A stretch of DNA of 20,513 nt, from the NCBI GenBank assembly GCA_036399835.1, contig DASWMI010000213.1:1-20513 (forward strand), read 5' to 3'. Below are positions 13,517 through 20,513 of the stretch, piece after piece. Source of the DNA: DASYML01 sp036399835. GTDB lineage: Bacteria > Acidobacteriota > Blastocatellia > Pyrinomonadales > Pyrinomonadaceae. A program made the position numbers and the translations under genes. A model generated the notes under the pieces. The model did not search any database. It was given only the letters and a program-made list of their open reading frames with translations, and was not told the DNA's origin. Position 1 is the stretch's first letter, and the number at the start of each line of letters is the position of its first letter.

Positions 13517-15731
13517 CCTCCAAAGCTCGCATCAGGTCTTCCGGCACGAGGGGGACGCGGTTGAGGCTCAGCCCCGTGGCATTCTCTATCGCGTTCAAGA
13601 TGGCGGGGGCCGGGCCGTCCATCGGCAGCTCGCCGATGCCTTTCGCGCCGCCTGGTCCAAAAGCGTAAGGGTTCTCTTCAAAAAGGACGCGGATGGGCGG
13701 GATGTCTGCGGCGGTCGGGATGATGTAGTTGGTCATCTGGCTATTCGCCATACGCCCCTCGCGCCAGACCACATTTTCAAAGAGAGTAAAGCCTATGCCC
13801 TGCGCCACGCCGCCCTCTATCTGCCCCGCCGCCAAAAGCGGATGAATGACGCGGCCCACTTCCTGCACGGCGACGAAATCCTCCACACGCGCTTCGTAGG
13901 TCACTGTGTCGAGCGAGACTTCAGCCACGTAAACGGCCCAGGCGAAAGCCCCGTAAGCGTCGCCCTGATATTTTTCGTCGTCCCAGTTGATGCCCGGCGG
14001 CGCATTGTACTGGCTGAAGGATTTGAGTGGACCAAACTTTTGCAGATAGGCCGCGCAAGCCTCTTGAAAATCGGCCTGTGTGTAATGCTCCGCGAGCAGG
14101 CCGCTCTTGAACAGAGTCTCGCGTATACCGAGCACGGCTCTCTCGACCAGCTTACCGACAATCATGCAGGTGCGCGATGCGACCGTTGGTCCACTGTTGG
14201 GCACATCGTCCGTGTCGGGACGCGCCACTTCTATCAACTCGTAATCGAGCGAGAGCGCGTCCGCAGCAATCTGCGCGAAGATGGTGTTTGTGCCCTGCCC
14301 TATCTCTGTGCTGGCGGCGAGGATGCGAACGCGCCCTTCAGGGGTCGCTTCCGCTCCGACGACCGATTGCAGATACTGCTCGCCGGAGCCTGTAAAGCCC
14401 GCGCCGTGCATAAAGGAAGCGAAGCCTATGCCGCGCTTGACCTTAGACTTTTCGTTTTCCGCCGCGAAGCGTTCGCGCTTGGCGTGAAAGTCGCTCAGCT
14501 CGAAGGCGCGGTCCATCAGCGCGCCCAGTTCTACCCTTTCGCGTATGACCTGGCCGGTCGCGGTCGTCTCCCCTTCCTGAATAAAATTGCGGCGGCGAAA
14601 CTCTTCAGGGCTGAGGCCGACTGCCCGGGCCAACTGGTCCATGTGCCGCTCAAGCGCGAAGATGCTCTGCGGCGCGCCGAAGCCGCGAAAGGCTCCGTGC
14701 GGCGGGAGGTTGGTGGCGACAGCGCGGCTGTTAATGCGCACGTTCGGGCAATAGTATGGTCCAGCTGCGTGAATCGTCCCGCGCGAGAGAACGACGGATG
14801 AGAGCGTGGCGTAAGCCCCGCCGTCAATGACGAAATCTATCTCCATCGCGAGCAGCTTTCCTTCACGCGAAAGGGCCGTCCTGTGGCGCGTGCGCGAAGG
14901 ATGACGCTTGGTGGTCGCCAGCATATCTTCGGCGCGGTCGTAGATGATCTTGACAGGCTTGCCTGATTTCCAGGCGAGCAACGCGGCGTGGCCTCCGATC
15001 ATCGAAGGATACTCTTCCTTGCCGCCAAAGCCTCCGCCCGTTTCAGTCTGAATCACGCGAATCTTTTCTTCAGGTAGATTGAAGAGCTTGACCAGCGCCT
15101 TGTGTACATAGTAGGGGCATTGCATAGAACCCCAGACGCTGACGCCCGTCTGCGGGTTGGCGATGGCAATCACGCCGTTGGTCTCTATGTAAAGCTGCTC
15201 CTGCGCGCCCGTGCTGTATTCGCCTTCGACAATCAAGTCCGCGCTGGACCAGACATCTTCGACATGGCCTTTCTCAACCTGATAAGCCTTAAAGACATTA
15301 TCCTCGCCCCAGATAATCTCCTTTTTGGCGAGCGAATCTTCGAGCGTGAAGATTGGGGGCAGCGGCTCTATCTCAAGACGCACGCTGCGGCGCGCTTTTT
15401 CGAGCAGATACCTATCCGGATGAGCGAGCAGGACGACAGGCTCTTCCATGTGATTGACGGATTCTTCGGCCAGGTAGGGCTGGTCCATCAAAATCAGCGC
15501 GACGCAGTTTTTGCCCGGGATGTCTTTGGCCGTGACGATGGTAAATTCGTGCCAGGGAATATCGCCTTCAAAGGAAATACCGAGCAGCCGCCCGCGCGCA
15601 ACGGGGCTGCGCACGGTCGCGCCGTAGAGCATTTCGGGGAACGTGAGATCGTCCACATAGCGCGCTTCGCCGGTTACTTTGGCGCGTCCCTCTTTACGCG
15701 GAACAGATTTGCCGATCAGTTTCTCTGCCAC
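13503..15731 (-). CDS. xdhA: Xanthine dehydrogenase molybdenum-binding subunit
   Basis: The 742-residue large subunit carries the molybdopterin site that hydroxylates xanthine (and hypoxanthine) to urate. Visible motifs are GGGFGGKE (residues 232-239, with E239 at the position of the substrate-binding Glu), HGAFRGFGAPQ (R349, matching the purine-binding Arg), STEIGQGTNT, and GGAKGIGELPMDG with catalytic E701. The Glu/Arg pair around the pocket fits a purine hydroxylase rather than CO dehydrogenase. The start is GTG 15729-15731 with AGG nine bases upstream. It follows the small secreted-protein gene by 13 bases and overlaps the Fe-S gene. A sulfurated Mo cofactor requires a dedicated chaperone, which is not encoded here. 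Confidence 0.95.
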   Translation of the reverse strand: MAEKLIGKSVPRKEGRAKVTGEARYVDDLTFPEMLYGATVRSPVARGRLLGISFEGDIPWHEFTIVTAKDIPGKNCVALILMDQPYLAEESVNHMEEPVVLLAHPDRYLLEKARRSVRLEIEPLPPIFTLEDSLAKKEIIWGEDNVFKAYQVEKGHVEDVWSSADLIVEGEYSTGAQEQLYIETNGVIAIANPQTGVSVWGSMQCPYYVHKALVKLFNLPEEKIRVIQTETGGGFGGKEEYPSMIGGHAALLAWKSGKPVKIIYDRAEDMLATTKRHPSRTRHRTALSREGKLLAMEIDFVIDGGAYATLSSVVLSRGTIHAAGPYYCPNVRINSRAVATNLPPHGAFRGFGAPQSIFALERHMDQLARAVGLSPEEFRRRNFIQEGETTATGQVIRERVELGALMDRAFELSDFHAKRERFAAENEKSKVKRGIGFASFMHGAGFTGSGEQYLQSVVGAEATPEGRVRILAASTEIGQGTNTIFAQIAADALSLDYELIEVARPDTDDVPNSGPTVASRTCMIVGKLVERAVLGIRETLFKSGLLAEHYTQADFQEACAAYLQKFGPLKSFSQYNAPPGINWDDEKYQGDAYGAFAWAVYVAEVSLDTVTYEARVEDFVAVQEVGRVIHPLLAAGQIEGGVAQGIGFTLFENVVWREGRMANSQMTNYIIPTAADIPPIRVLFEENPYAFGPGGAKGIGELPMDGPAPAILNAIENATGLSLNRVPLVPEDLMRALEGERV

Positions 15732-15744
15732 AATCGAGAGCCTT

Positions 15745-16335
15745 TCAGCCTCTGAAGGAATGCGAGATTCGCGTCGTCACGGGGTCGAAGGCGGCCTTCT
15801 GAGATTCGTCGTACTCGAAGACCAGGCTTTTAAAAACAGGACCCTTGAGAAACGTCTTGAGATAAAAGATTCTGCCGTCGGCCAGGCCCGAAACCACGAA
15901 CCAGTCTTTCCTTAAAACCTTGTACGTGACAACGTGCCGCGCGCTCTCTTCCTTTCTATAAAGCTGCGCAGCCTGATAAGCATCCGCAAGGCTTCCGTCC
16001 AGGCTCTGAAAACCGAAGACGCGCAGCTCGGCCCGGCCATCCTTCGAGAGAAATTTCTGACCGTCGCCGTTGTCAGCCTCGCCCTGCGGGATAAGTATCC
16101 CTTCAGGGTAGGAGATCGAATAGTTGTACCTGGCGTTAACGTAAGTTTTATAAACAGGGCTTGTCTGCTGAAGATTTAAGAGGCTCTCAAGTTGAAAACG
16201 TTCGCTTTTGTAAACGCTGGCCGAAGACCGCGGCTCAAAGCCAAAGATGATGAAGCATAAGGGAAGCATCAAAAGTGGCGAGCGAATGGGTTTGAGAATA
16301 ACTTTGAGAATAGATTCGAGCATACGCTTTATCAT
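15745..16335 (-). CDS. Small exported protein of unknown function inside the purine operon
   Basis: The 196-residue product has a basic N-terminus and a hydrophobic segment (about residues 20-33, LLMLPLCFIIFGF) followed by SSAS, consistent with a signal peptide or single anchor. No lipobox is seen. The mature part includes NARYNYSISYPEGILIPQGE, then DGQKFLSKDGRAELRVFG, and ends in PVTTRISHSFRG. This resembles the small beta-rich PsbP/DcrB-like or stress-type exported proteins with a YSISYP motif, but I cannot assign a family. The ATG at 16333-16335 has AAGGAA six bases upstream, the best ribosome site in the operon. It lies 63 bases after the permease stop and 13 bases before the XDH Mo subunit, so it is very likely co-transcribed with purine genes. 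Confidence 0.8.
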   Translation of the reverse strand: MIKRMLESILKVILKPIRSPLLMLPLCFIIFGFEPRSSASVYKSERFQLESLLNLQQTSPVYKTYVNARYNYSISYPEGILIPQGEADNGDGQKFLSKDGRAELRVFGFQSLDGSLADAYQAAQLYRKEESARHVVTYKVLRKDWFVVSGLADGRIFYLKTFLKGPVFKSLVFEYDESQKAAFDPVTTRISHSFRG

Positions 16336-16398
16336 GCCTGCTTCCTTCTTGAAATATTGACGGGCCGTCTTAATCTTACTTTACACCTTCTCTCGCGT

Positions 16399-17715
16399 TC
16401 ATGAAAATTTCCCGTGCTCAAGCAGCAGCAGCCCGATGGAGATGAGCGCCAGCGCATACATCACAGGATGAATCTCGCGGCGTCGTCCGGCCATCAGGAA
16501 CAGGCCGACGTGAGAGATGAAGCCCCAGAGTATCCCCTGCGTGATGGAAAAGGTCAAAGGGATCAGGATGATGGTCAGAAACGCGGGCAGCGTCTCTTCA
16601 ATCTCTTCAAAAGAGAGCCGGGCCACGCTGCGAAACATCGCCGCGCCGACCAGTATTAAAACCGGCGCGGTCGCAAACGGCGGGACCATTCCTGCTAAGG
16701 GTGCGAGGAAAAAGCAGGGCAGAAAACAGAGCGCCGTAAAGACTGAAGTCAGCCCGGTGCGCCCGCCGGATTCGATGCCCGCGACAGACTCTATGTAGGC
16801 CGTGCCGGAAGACGTGCCCGCCAGTCCCGCGCCGAGCGTGGCGAAAGAATCCACGATTAGTCCCTCCTTCAAATTCTTCGGATGGCCCTCTTCATCGAGC
16901 AGCCCCGCGGCCTGCGAGACGCCTATAAAGGTCGAGATTGAATCGAAGAGGTCCGTGAAGAGAATAGAGATCATCGCGGGCAGGAGCGAGAGCTTGAGCG
17001 CGCCGAGGATGTCCAGCTTTAAAAAGACGCTACGGAAATCCGGCGCGCTGAAAATCTGTGCGGGCGAAGGGACAACTCCTATGGCCCAGGCCGCGAGCGT
17101 CACCAGAAAGATTCCGGCGAGAAAGGCGAAGGGGCTTCTGCGTTTCCACAGCCAGACCATCAGGCCTAAGCCGATGATAGCCAGCAAAGTTCTCAGGTCC
17201 AGTTGGCCCAGGCGAACGAAAGTGACAGGGTCTGCGGCGATAAAGCCGGCGTTCTTGAGGCCAATAAAGGTCAGGAAAACGCCTATCCCGGCGGCTGTCG
17301 CGAGACGCAAAGATGGCGGGATGGCTTTGGCGATGGTGACGCGGACAGGGGTTACGGAGATGAGCAGGAAAAGCACTCCGGCCCAGAAGACTATGCCGAG
17401 CGCGATGGGCCAAGGAACTTTCCGGCCCAGTATAATCGTGAAGGTAAAGAAGGCGTTGATGCCCATGCCGGGCGCGACCGCGAAAGGCAGTTTCGCATAG
17501 AGGCCCATCATGAGCGTCATCGTCAAGCAGACCAGGACGGTTGCCGTCAGCACGCCGCTAAAGCTCATCCCTGTTCCTTCGGTTGAGAGAATCGAAGGAT
17601 TGACGATGACGATGTAGGACATCGTAAAAAATGTGGTTAGCCCTGCGACGGCTTCCGTGCGGATGCTCGTCTGTGGCTGGCCGGACGTTTCCATCTTGCG
17701 GTCGGTTTCGTTCAT
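16399..17715 (-). CDS. AzgA-type purine permease (NCS2 family)
   Basis: The 438-residue product is a polytopic transporter with about 12 to 14 membrane segments. Its motifs fit the AzgA (adenine/guanine/hypoxanthine) branch of the NCS2 family: TTFFTMSYIVIVNPSIL near the N-terminus, APGMGINAFFTF in the third helix region, and GTSSGTAYIESVAGIESGGR in the tenth helix region, the counterpart of the AzgA SxxTSYVES motif. It probably imports purine bases by proton symport, feeding the downstream XDH. The ATG at 17713-17715 is preferred over a TTG one codon earlier. It is the first gene of the minus-strand purine operon, so the operon promoter should lie in the 236-base divergent gap upstream, where I see no convincing consensus element. 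Whether it prefers xanthine or hypoxanthine is unknown. Confidence 0.9.
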   Translation of the reverse strand: MNETDRKMETSGQPQTSIRTEAVAGLTTFFTMSYIVIVNPSILSTEGTGMSFSGVLTATVLVCLTMTLMMGLYAKLPFAVAPGMGINAFFTFTIILGRKVPWPIALGIVFWAGVLFLLISVTPVRVTIAKAIPPSLRLATAAGIGVFLTFIGLKNAGFIAADPVTFVRLGQLDLRTLLAIIGLGLMVWLWKRRSPFAFLAGIFLVTLAAWAIGVVPSPAQIFSAPDFRSVFLKLDILGALKLSLLPAMISILFTDLFDSISTFIGVSQAAGLLDEEGHPKNLKEGLIVDSFATLGAGLAGTSSGTAYIESVAGIESGGRTGLTSVFTALCFLPCFFLAPLAGMVPPFATAPVLILVGAAMFRSVARLSFEEIEETLPAFLTIILIPLTFSITQGILWGFISHVGLFLMAGRRREIHPVMYALALISIGLLLLEHGKFS

Positions 17716-17847
17716 CAACGGAATTAGCGCGGAGCACTTATGCTATACCATCCTCCGTGCGGGAAATCCATGCTCTTTTTCATGCCTTCAGATGACGGGC
17801 TTCAATTCCCGATTTTGGGTGTATGATTGCGCCGGAAATTTTTGAAG

Positions 17848-17955
17848 ATGAAAAGACTGCTTTTAATTAATATGGACCAATCGCTTTTCCTTCATCGCCG
17901 ACGAGCCGCTTACTCGTTCATCCCTTCTCTTTTGCTGGAGCTGAAAATTTTATGA
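17848..17955 (+). CDS. Possible 35-residue leader ORF upstream of the membrane protein gene
   Basis: An ATG at 17848 opens 35 codons (MKRLLLINMDQSLFLHRR and on) ending in a TGA at 17953-17955 that overlaps the next ATG as ATGA. The four-base overlap suggests translational coupling to the gene at 17952, but the ribosome site is poor (GGA about 12 bases upstream) and there is no conservation evidence. The rest of the 17716-17951 gap holds one TGGACCA copy and an A+T-rich stretch near 17860-17875. No clear promoter or terminator is visible there. Confidence 0.25.
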   Translation: MKRLLLINMDQSLFLHRRRAAYSFIPSLLLELKIL

Positions 17956-18674
17956 GCACGAATCTGCCGGAATATAACAGGGGCGTAGTGAGACCCGTCG
18001 AGTGTCTGAAGGCCGGATGGGAGTTGATTAAGGACCAGTACTGGCTCTTCATGGGTATCATCATCGTCGGTCTGCTGATCGGCGGCGCAGTCCCCCTGGG
18101 AATCCTGATGGGGCCTATGATGTGCGGCATTTACCTGTGCCTCTTGAGACGCCTGCGCGGCGAGCCTGTGACGTTCGAGCTGCTCTTTAAAGGCTTCGAC
18201 TATTTCGGCGAGAGCCTGATTGCCGCGCTGATTCAGGTCGTCCCCATTTTCGTCATGATGATTATCATGTACATAGTCTTTTTCATAGGCATCATGAGCA
18301 GCGCCGCGCTCTCGCAAAACAGGCGGGGCGAGCCGCCAGACCCGACAGCCTTCTTCGCCTTCTTCGGCGTGATGATGGTCGTCTTCTTCGTCTTCCTCCT
18401 GCTCATCATGCTGATTAGCTCCTTCTTCGTCTTCAGCTATCTACTGATTGTGGACCGCAAGCTTTCCGGGCTTGATGCGATTAAGACCAGCTTCAACGCT
18501 GTCAAAGCAAACTTCGGCGGCGTCGCGGGACTCATGCTGCTCAACATGGCGCTGACATTTGCAGGGATGCTGCTCTGCTATATCGGAGCGCTCTTTGTGA
18601 TGCCGATTGGTTTCGCGGCCTGGGCCATCGCTTACCGGCAGGTCTTTCGGACCAGCGACGGGGCGGCGATTTGA
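17952..18674 (+). CDS. Polytopic membrane protein, unknown function
   Basis: The 240-residue product has a short cytoplasmic N-terminus (VRPVECLKAGWELIKDQYW) and then about six hydrophobic segments: roughly 32-65, 89-117, 135-165 and a final pair from 193 to 230. A hydrophilic loop QNRRGEPPDP lies in the middle and an amphipathic stretch DRKLSGLDAIKTSFNAVKANF precedes the last helices. This layout recalls the broad DUF975/YciC-like group of small membrane proteins, but the match is not firm. The ATG follows GGAG by 11 bases. It is the first convincing gene of the plus-strand group and is divergent from the purine permease, with no shared function evident. Confidence 0.78.
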   Translation: MSTNLPEYNRGVVRPVECLKAGWELIKDQYWLFMGIIIVGLLIGGAVPLGILMGPMMCGIYLCLLRRLRGEPVTFELLFKGFDYFGESLIAALIQVVPIFVMMIIMYIVFFIGIMSSAALSQNRRGEPPDPTAFFAFFGVMMVVFFVFLLLIMLISSFFVFSYLLIVDRKLSGLDAIKTSFNAVKANFGGVAGLMLLNMALTFAGMLLCYIGALFVMPIGFAAWAIAYRQVFRTSDGAAI

Positions 18675-18769
18675 AGTCTCCGCTGGTCCGGCTCTTGAAT
18701 ATCGCCGCCCGCTAGAATCAAGAGGCTGACCCTTTGGCTGAATCGCTCCGGCGAAGGATTTTTGAATCC

Positions 18770-20131
18770 ATGTCTTCGTCTGCTCAACTGTTGTCGGCTG
18801 CCGTCAAGTGGCTGCACGGTCGCATCTCAAGCGACCCGCGGGTTGGACCAGAGCTGTTCGCGCAGTTGTTTGAAGCGGAGCGCGCCTTGGGCCTCTTGCA
18901 CGACGAAAGACCCATCTCTCCTTTCCTGCGTCCTTACCTGCTGCCGCGCACACAATATGAAGCGATAGGGCAGGCCGCGCGGACGCTGGCCGGAGCTTTC
19001 GAGCGTCTGGCCCGCGCCGCCTTGCTTGATGAAAGGCTGCTGTCGGAGCTGGGGCTGACCGAGCGCGAGGCCAGGATGGCGCGGATTGATCCGGGCTACA
19101 CGCGTCTCTGCGTCTCCAGCCGACTAGATGCCTATCTCTCCGAAGACGGCTTCAAGTTTCTTGAGTACAATGCGGAAAGCCCCGCGGGGATTGCGGACCA
19201 GATGCAGATGGAGCGTGTGCTTTACGGATTGCCCTACATGCGCGAGTTTCTGGACCGATTTGCAACGTGGCGGCCTGAGCCTCACCGCCGCCTGTTGGAA
19301 GTTTTGATGGAGGCTTACCGAGAGTGGGGCGGAGAAGAAGCCAACCCGCAGATAGCCATCGTGGACTGGGCCGGAGTCTCGACCGAGACGGAGTTTTTTG
19401 TCCTCAAGGATTTTTTTGAAGCAGCGGGCTACACGACTAGAATCGCGGACCCGCGCAGCTTGAGTTATGACGGCGAGACTCTGAGCGCGGACGGATTCCG
19501 CGTGGATATTCTTTACAAGCGCGTTATCATTCATGAATTCCTGCAAAAATTCGACGAGACACACCCGCTCTCTCGCGCCTACGCGGACCAGAAAGTCTGC
19601 ATGGCAAATTCCTTTCGTACCAAGCTGGCCCACAAGAAGGCAGGCTTTGCTATCCTCAGCGACCCCGATTACGAGTATCTCTTTACGAGAGATGAGCTAG
19701 ACTGCATACGAAAGCATATTCCCTGGACCAGAATCGTTAAGAGAGGGCGCGCGACTTACGAGGGCGTTGAATACGACTTGCTAGACTTTGTCAGGCGCGA
19801 GCGCGAGCGGCTGGTGCTCAAGCCGAGCGATGATTACGGCGGGCACGGGATACACATCGGATGGGAGACCGCGCCCGACGATTGGGAGCGCGCCATTGAG
19901 CATGCGCTGACGCTCCCCTTTGTCGTGCAGGAGCGCGCGCCAGTCGGCAAAGTCTCGCTGCCAATGTTCGATCTTGAAGCGGTCACGAACGCGGAGCTGC
20001 TGGTTGACTTTGATCCCTTCCTCTTTCACAACGAGGTCGAGGGCGGGCTGGTCCGGCTCTCCGCTTCGTCTCTCTGCAACGTCTCGTCGGGCGGAGGCGA
20101 AGCCGCGCTCCTTATTTTGGAGAATGCTTGA
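18770..20131 (+). CDS. ATP-grasp-like enzyme, probably circularly permuted type
   Basis: The 453-residue product lacks signal or membrane segments. Near the C-terminus it has VLKPSDDYGGHGIHIGW (with K351), the nucleotide-binding lysine and flexible loop of ATP-grasp enzymes, then VVQERAPVGKVSLP and a terminal NVSSGGGEAALL (from N437). Earlier it has FLEYNAESPAGIADQ and IAIVDWAGVSTETEF, the order seen in circularly permuted ATP-grasp and glutathionylspermidine-synthase-like proteins. Such enzymes join a carboxylate to an amine or thiol through an acylphosphate. The substrate is unknown and none of the usual partners (for example an alpha-E protein) is adjacent. The ATG at 18770 has AAGGA about 11 bases upstream. 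A TTG 36 bases earlier is possible. The gap from the membrane protein is 95 bases, so co-transcription is uncertain. Confidence 0.78.
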   Translation: MSSSAQLLSAAVKWLHGRISSDPRVGPELFAQLFEAERALGLLHDERPISPFLRPYLLPRTQYEAIGQAARTLAGAFERLARAALLDERLLSELGLTEREARMARIDPGYTRLCVSSRLDAYLSEDGFKFLEYNAESPAGIADQMQMERVLYGLPYMREFLDRFATWRPEPHRRLLEVLMEAYREWGGEEANPQIAIVDWAGVSTETEFFVLKDFFEAAGYTTRIADPRSLSYDGETLSADGFRVDILYKRVIIHEFLQKFDETHPLSRAYADQKVCMANSFRTKLAHKKAGFAILSDPDYEYLFTRDELDCIRKHIPWTRIVKRGRATYEGVEYDLLDFVRRERERLVLKPSDDYGGHGIHIGWETAPDDWERAIEHALTLPFVVQERAPVGKVSLPMFDLEAVTNAELLVDFDPFLFHNEVEGGLVRLSASSLCNVSSGGGEAALLILENA

Positions 20132-20273
20132 AAGAGCTTGAAAACTAAATCCTCACGCGCTCTCAACAATGGCGCGGACGGCTTTTCTTTTCTCACGTTG
20201 AATCCTATGATGAGGTTTAAATTTCCCCCTTCCAAGAGATAAGGTGCGCCTTTTATCCGGCAAGGGTATCGCT

Positions 20274-20513
20274 ATGTTTACGTCCCTCTTGAAAAGGGCA
20301 GTCGCTTTGAGTGGTCAATCCCCCGGACCGTTTTCAAGCCCGCTGATGGCGCTGGCGTTAATGATGCTGGCGCTCTCGCCAATGAGCGCGAGGGCTGAAG
20401 TTAAGTATGAAGGAGGCACAAAGACTGTGCAGAGTGAGCAGTTGCCCGTGGGCTTGACGTTCGTTACGGAGGCCGACGGCATAAGTGAATACAGGTTGGA
20501 CAACGGGATGAAG
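20274..20513 (+). CDS. Secreted M16-family metallopeptidase, N-terminal fragment cut by window edge
   Basis: An ATG at 20274, seven bases after AAGGG, opens a frame that continues to the last base of the window (80 codons, no stop). The N-terminus is a signal peptide: a basic start, a hydrophobic core LMALALMMLALSP and a likely cleavage after SARA (about residue 41). The following EADGISEYRLDNGMK is the typical first strand of M16 (pitrilysin/insulinase) zinc peptidases. The HxxEH zinc motif would lie beyond the window, so catalytic competence cannot be checked. The 142 bases before it contain no gene. A TATGAT at 20206-20211 might be a -10 element but has no good -35 partner. Confidence 0.7.
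   Translation, partial: MFTSLLKRAVALSGQSPGPFSSPLMALALMMLALSPMSARAEVKYEGGTKTVQSEQLPVGLTFVTEADGISEYRLDNGMK

Larger units (their letters stand above)
187..19730. repeat. Dispersed highly iterated heptamer TGGWCCA (33 copies)
   Basis: The near-palindrome TGG-W-CCA recurs across the whole window. As TGGACCA on the plus strand it starts at 623, 1184, 3778, 5012, 7350, 8456, 9431, 10681, 10925, 11429, 11561, 11917, 14028, 15245, 17873, 18844 and 19724. As TGGTCCA it starts at 187, 1029, 2180, 2704, 3538, 4577, 5987, 6156, 7872, 9280, 12281, 13653, 14187, 14635, 14757 and 15481. Base composition near 57% G+C predicts about 2.7 copies. All but the copy at 17873 lie in established coding sequence. It appears in all three codon phases (for example GGA-CCA at 187, TGG-ACC at 1029, TTG-GTC-CAG at 623), so protein sequence does not explain it. 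The copies were counted by eye, so a few could be missed. Function is unknown. Confidence 0.85.

Noticed and set aside
13842..14801. Long plus-strand open frame (319 codons) opposite the XDH Mo subunit
   Set aside because: It is antisense to a gene with complete catalytic motifs. It has no recognisable domain and is the kind of shadow frame expected at this G+C content.
16359..16369. Short palindrome GACGGGCCGTC in the permease to secreted-protein gap as an operator
   Set aside because: It has an 11-base near-palindrome with 5-bp arms and no second copy in the window, so chance is enough to explain it.
16802..17500. Plus-strand open frame (232 codons) opposite the permease
   Set aside because: It is Lys/Ser/Pro-rich with no family features, while the opposite strand encodes a clear NCS2 transporter.
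15488..17872. Lack of TGGWCCA over 2.4 kb as a sign of horizontal transfer of the permease and secreted-protein genes
   Set aside because: With one copy per 620 bases on average, one gap of this size among 33 intervals is not surprising.
18692..18724. Inverted repeat CTCTTGA/TCAAGAG before the ATP-grasp gene as a terminator
   Set aside because: It has a 7-bp stem with a 19-base loop and no U-tract. It is too weak to call.
187..19730. TGGWCCA as a DNA uptake sequence, Chi or KOPS site
   Set aside because: Orientation is balanced along the window with no bias by replication or transcription direction, and no competence or recombination genes are nearby. A HIP1-like explanation fits better, though it is unproven.

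Overview
The window is about 20.5 kb of roughly 57% G+C bacterial chromosome, densely coded, with no gene-free stretch over 300 bases. It shows no rRNA, tRNA, CRISPR, prophage or insertion sequence. The gene mix (soil-type glycan genes, a full purine-degradation operon, a secreted M16 peptidase) and some sequence flavour suggest an Acidobacteriota-like organism, perhaps Blastocatellia. That placement is an impression from protein wording, not a measurement.

Region 1 (1-7743) is a glycan or envelope polysaccharide locus built as two divergent blocks. On the minus strand lie two GT4 glycosyltransferases (2919-4028, 1739-2860) and a GT39/ArnT-like membrane glycosyltransferase cut by the window start (1-1665). 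On the plus strand lie a MurJ-like flippase (4070-5443), an atypical GT4-like enzyme (5489-6490) and a membrane-anchored GT2 enzyme of the polyprenyl-phosphate type (6550-7743). Together they could load sugars on a lipid carrier, extend a glycan, flip it and decorate it.

Region 2 (7813-17715, all minus strand) is a purine catabolic operon. In transcription order it encodes an AzgA-type purine permease, a small secreted protein of unknown function, three-subunit xanthine dehydrogenase (Mo, 2Fe-2S, FAD), allantoinase, allantoicase, OHCU decarboxylase, HIU hydrolase and the membrane urate oxidase PuuD. This covers uptake and xanthine to urate, 5-hydroxyisourate, OHCU, S-allantoin, allantoate and ureidoglycolate plus urea. 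PuuD lacks the usual cytochrome c domain. No ureidoglycolate-processing enzyme and no XDH maturation chaperone are present in the window.

Region 3 (17716-20513, plus strand) holds a polytopic membrane protein, an ATP-grasp-like enzyme and the first 80 codons of a secreted M16 metallopeptidase.

Two signals cut across gene boundaries. First, the near-palindromic heptamer TGGWCCA occurs 33 times by my count against about 2.7 expected from base composition. It is equally frequent in both orientations and falls in all three codon phases, which recalls the HIP1 highly iterated palindrome of cyanobacteria. Second, arrays with 7-bp periodicity sit at gene junctions. Three of them form long imperfect inverted repeats that run through the stop codon of the upstream gene and supply its last codons.
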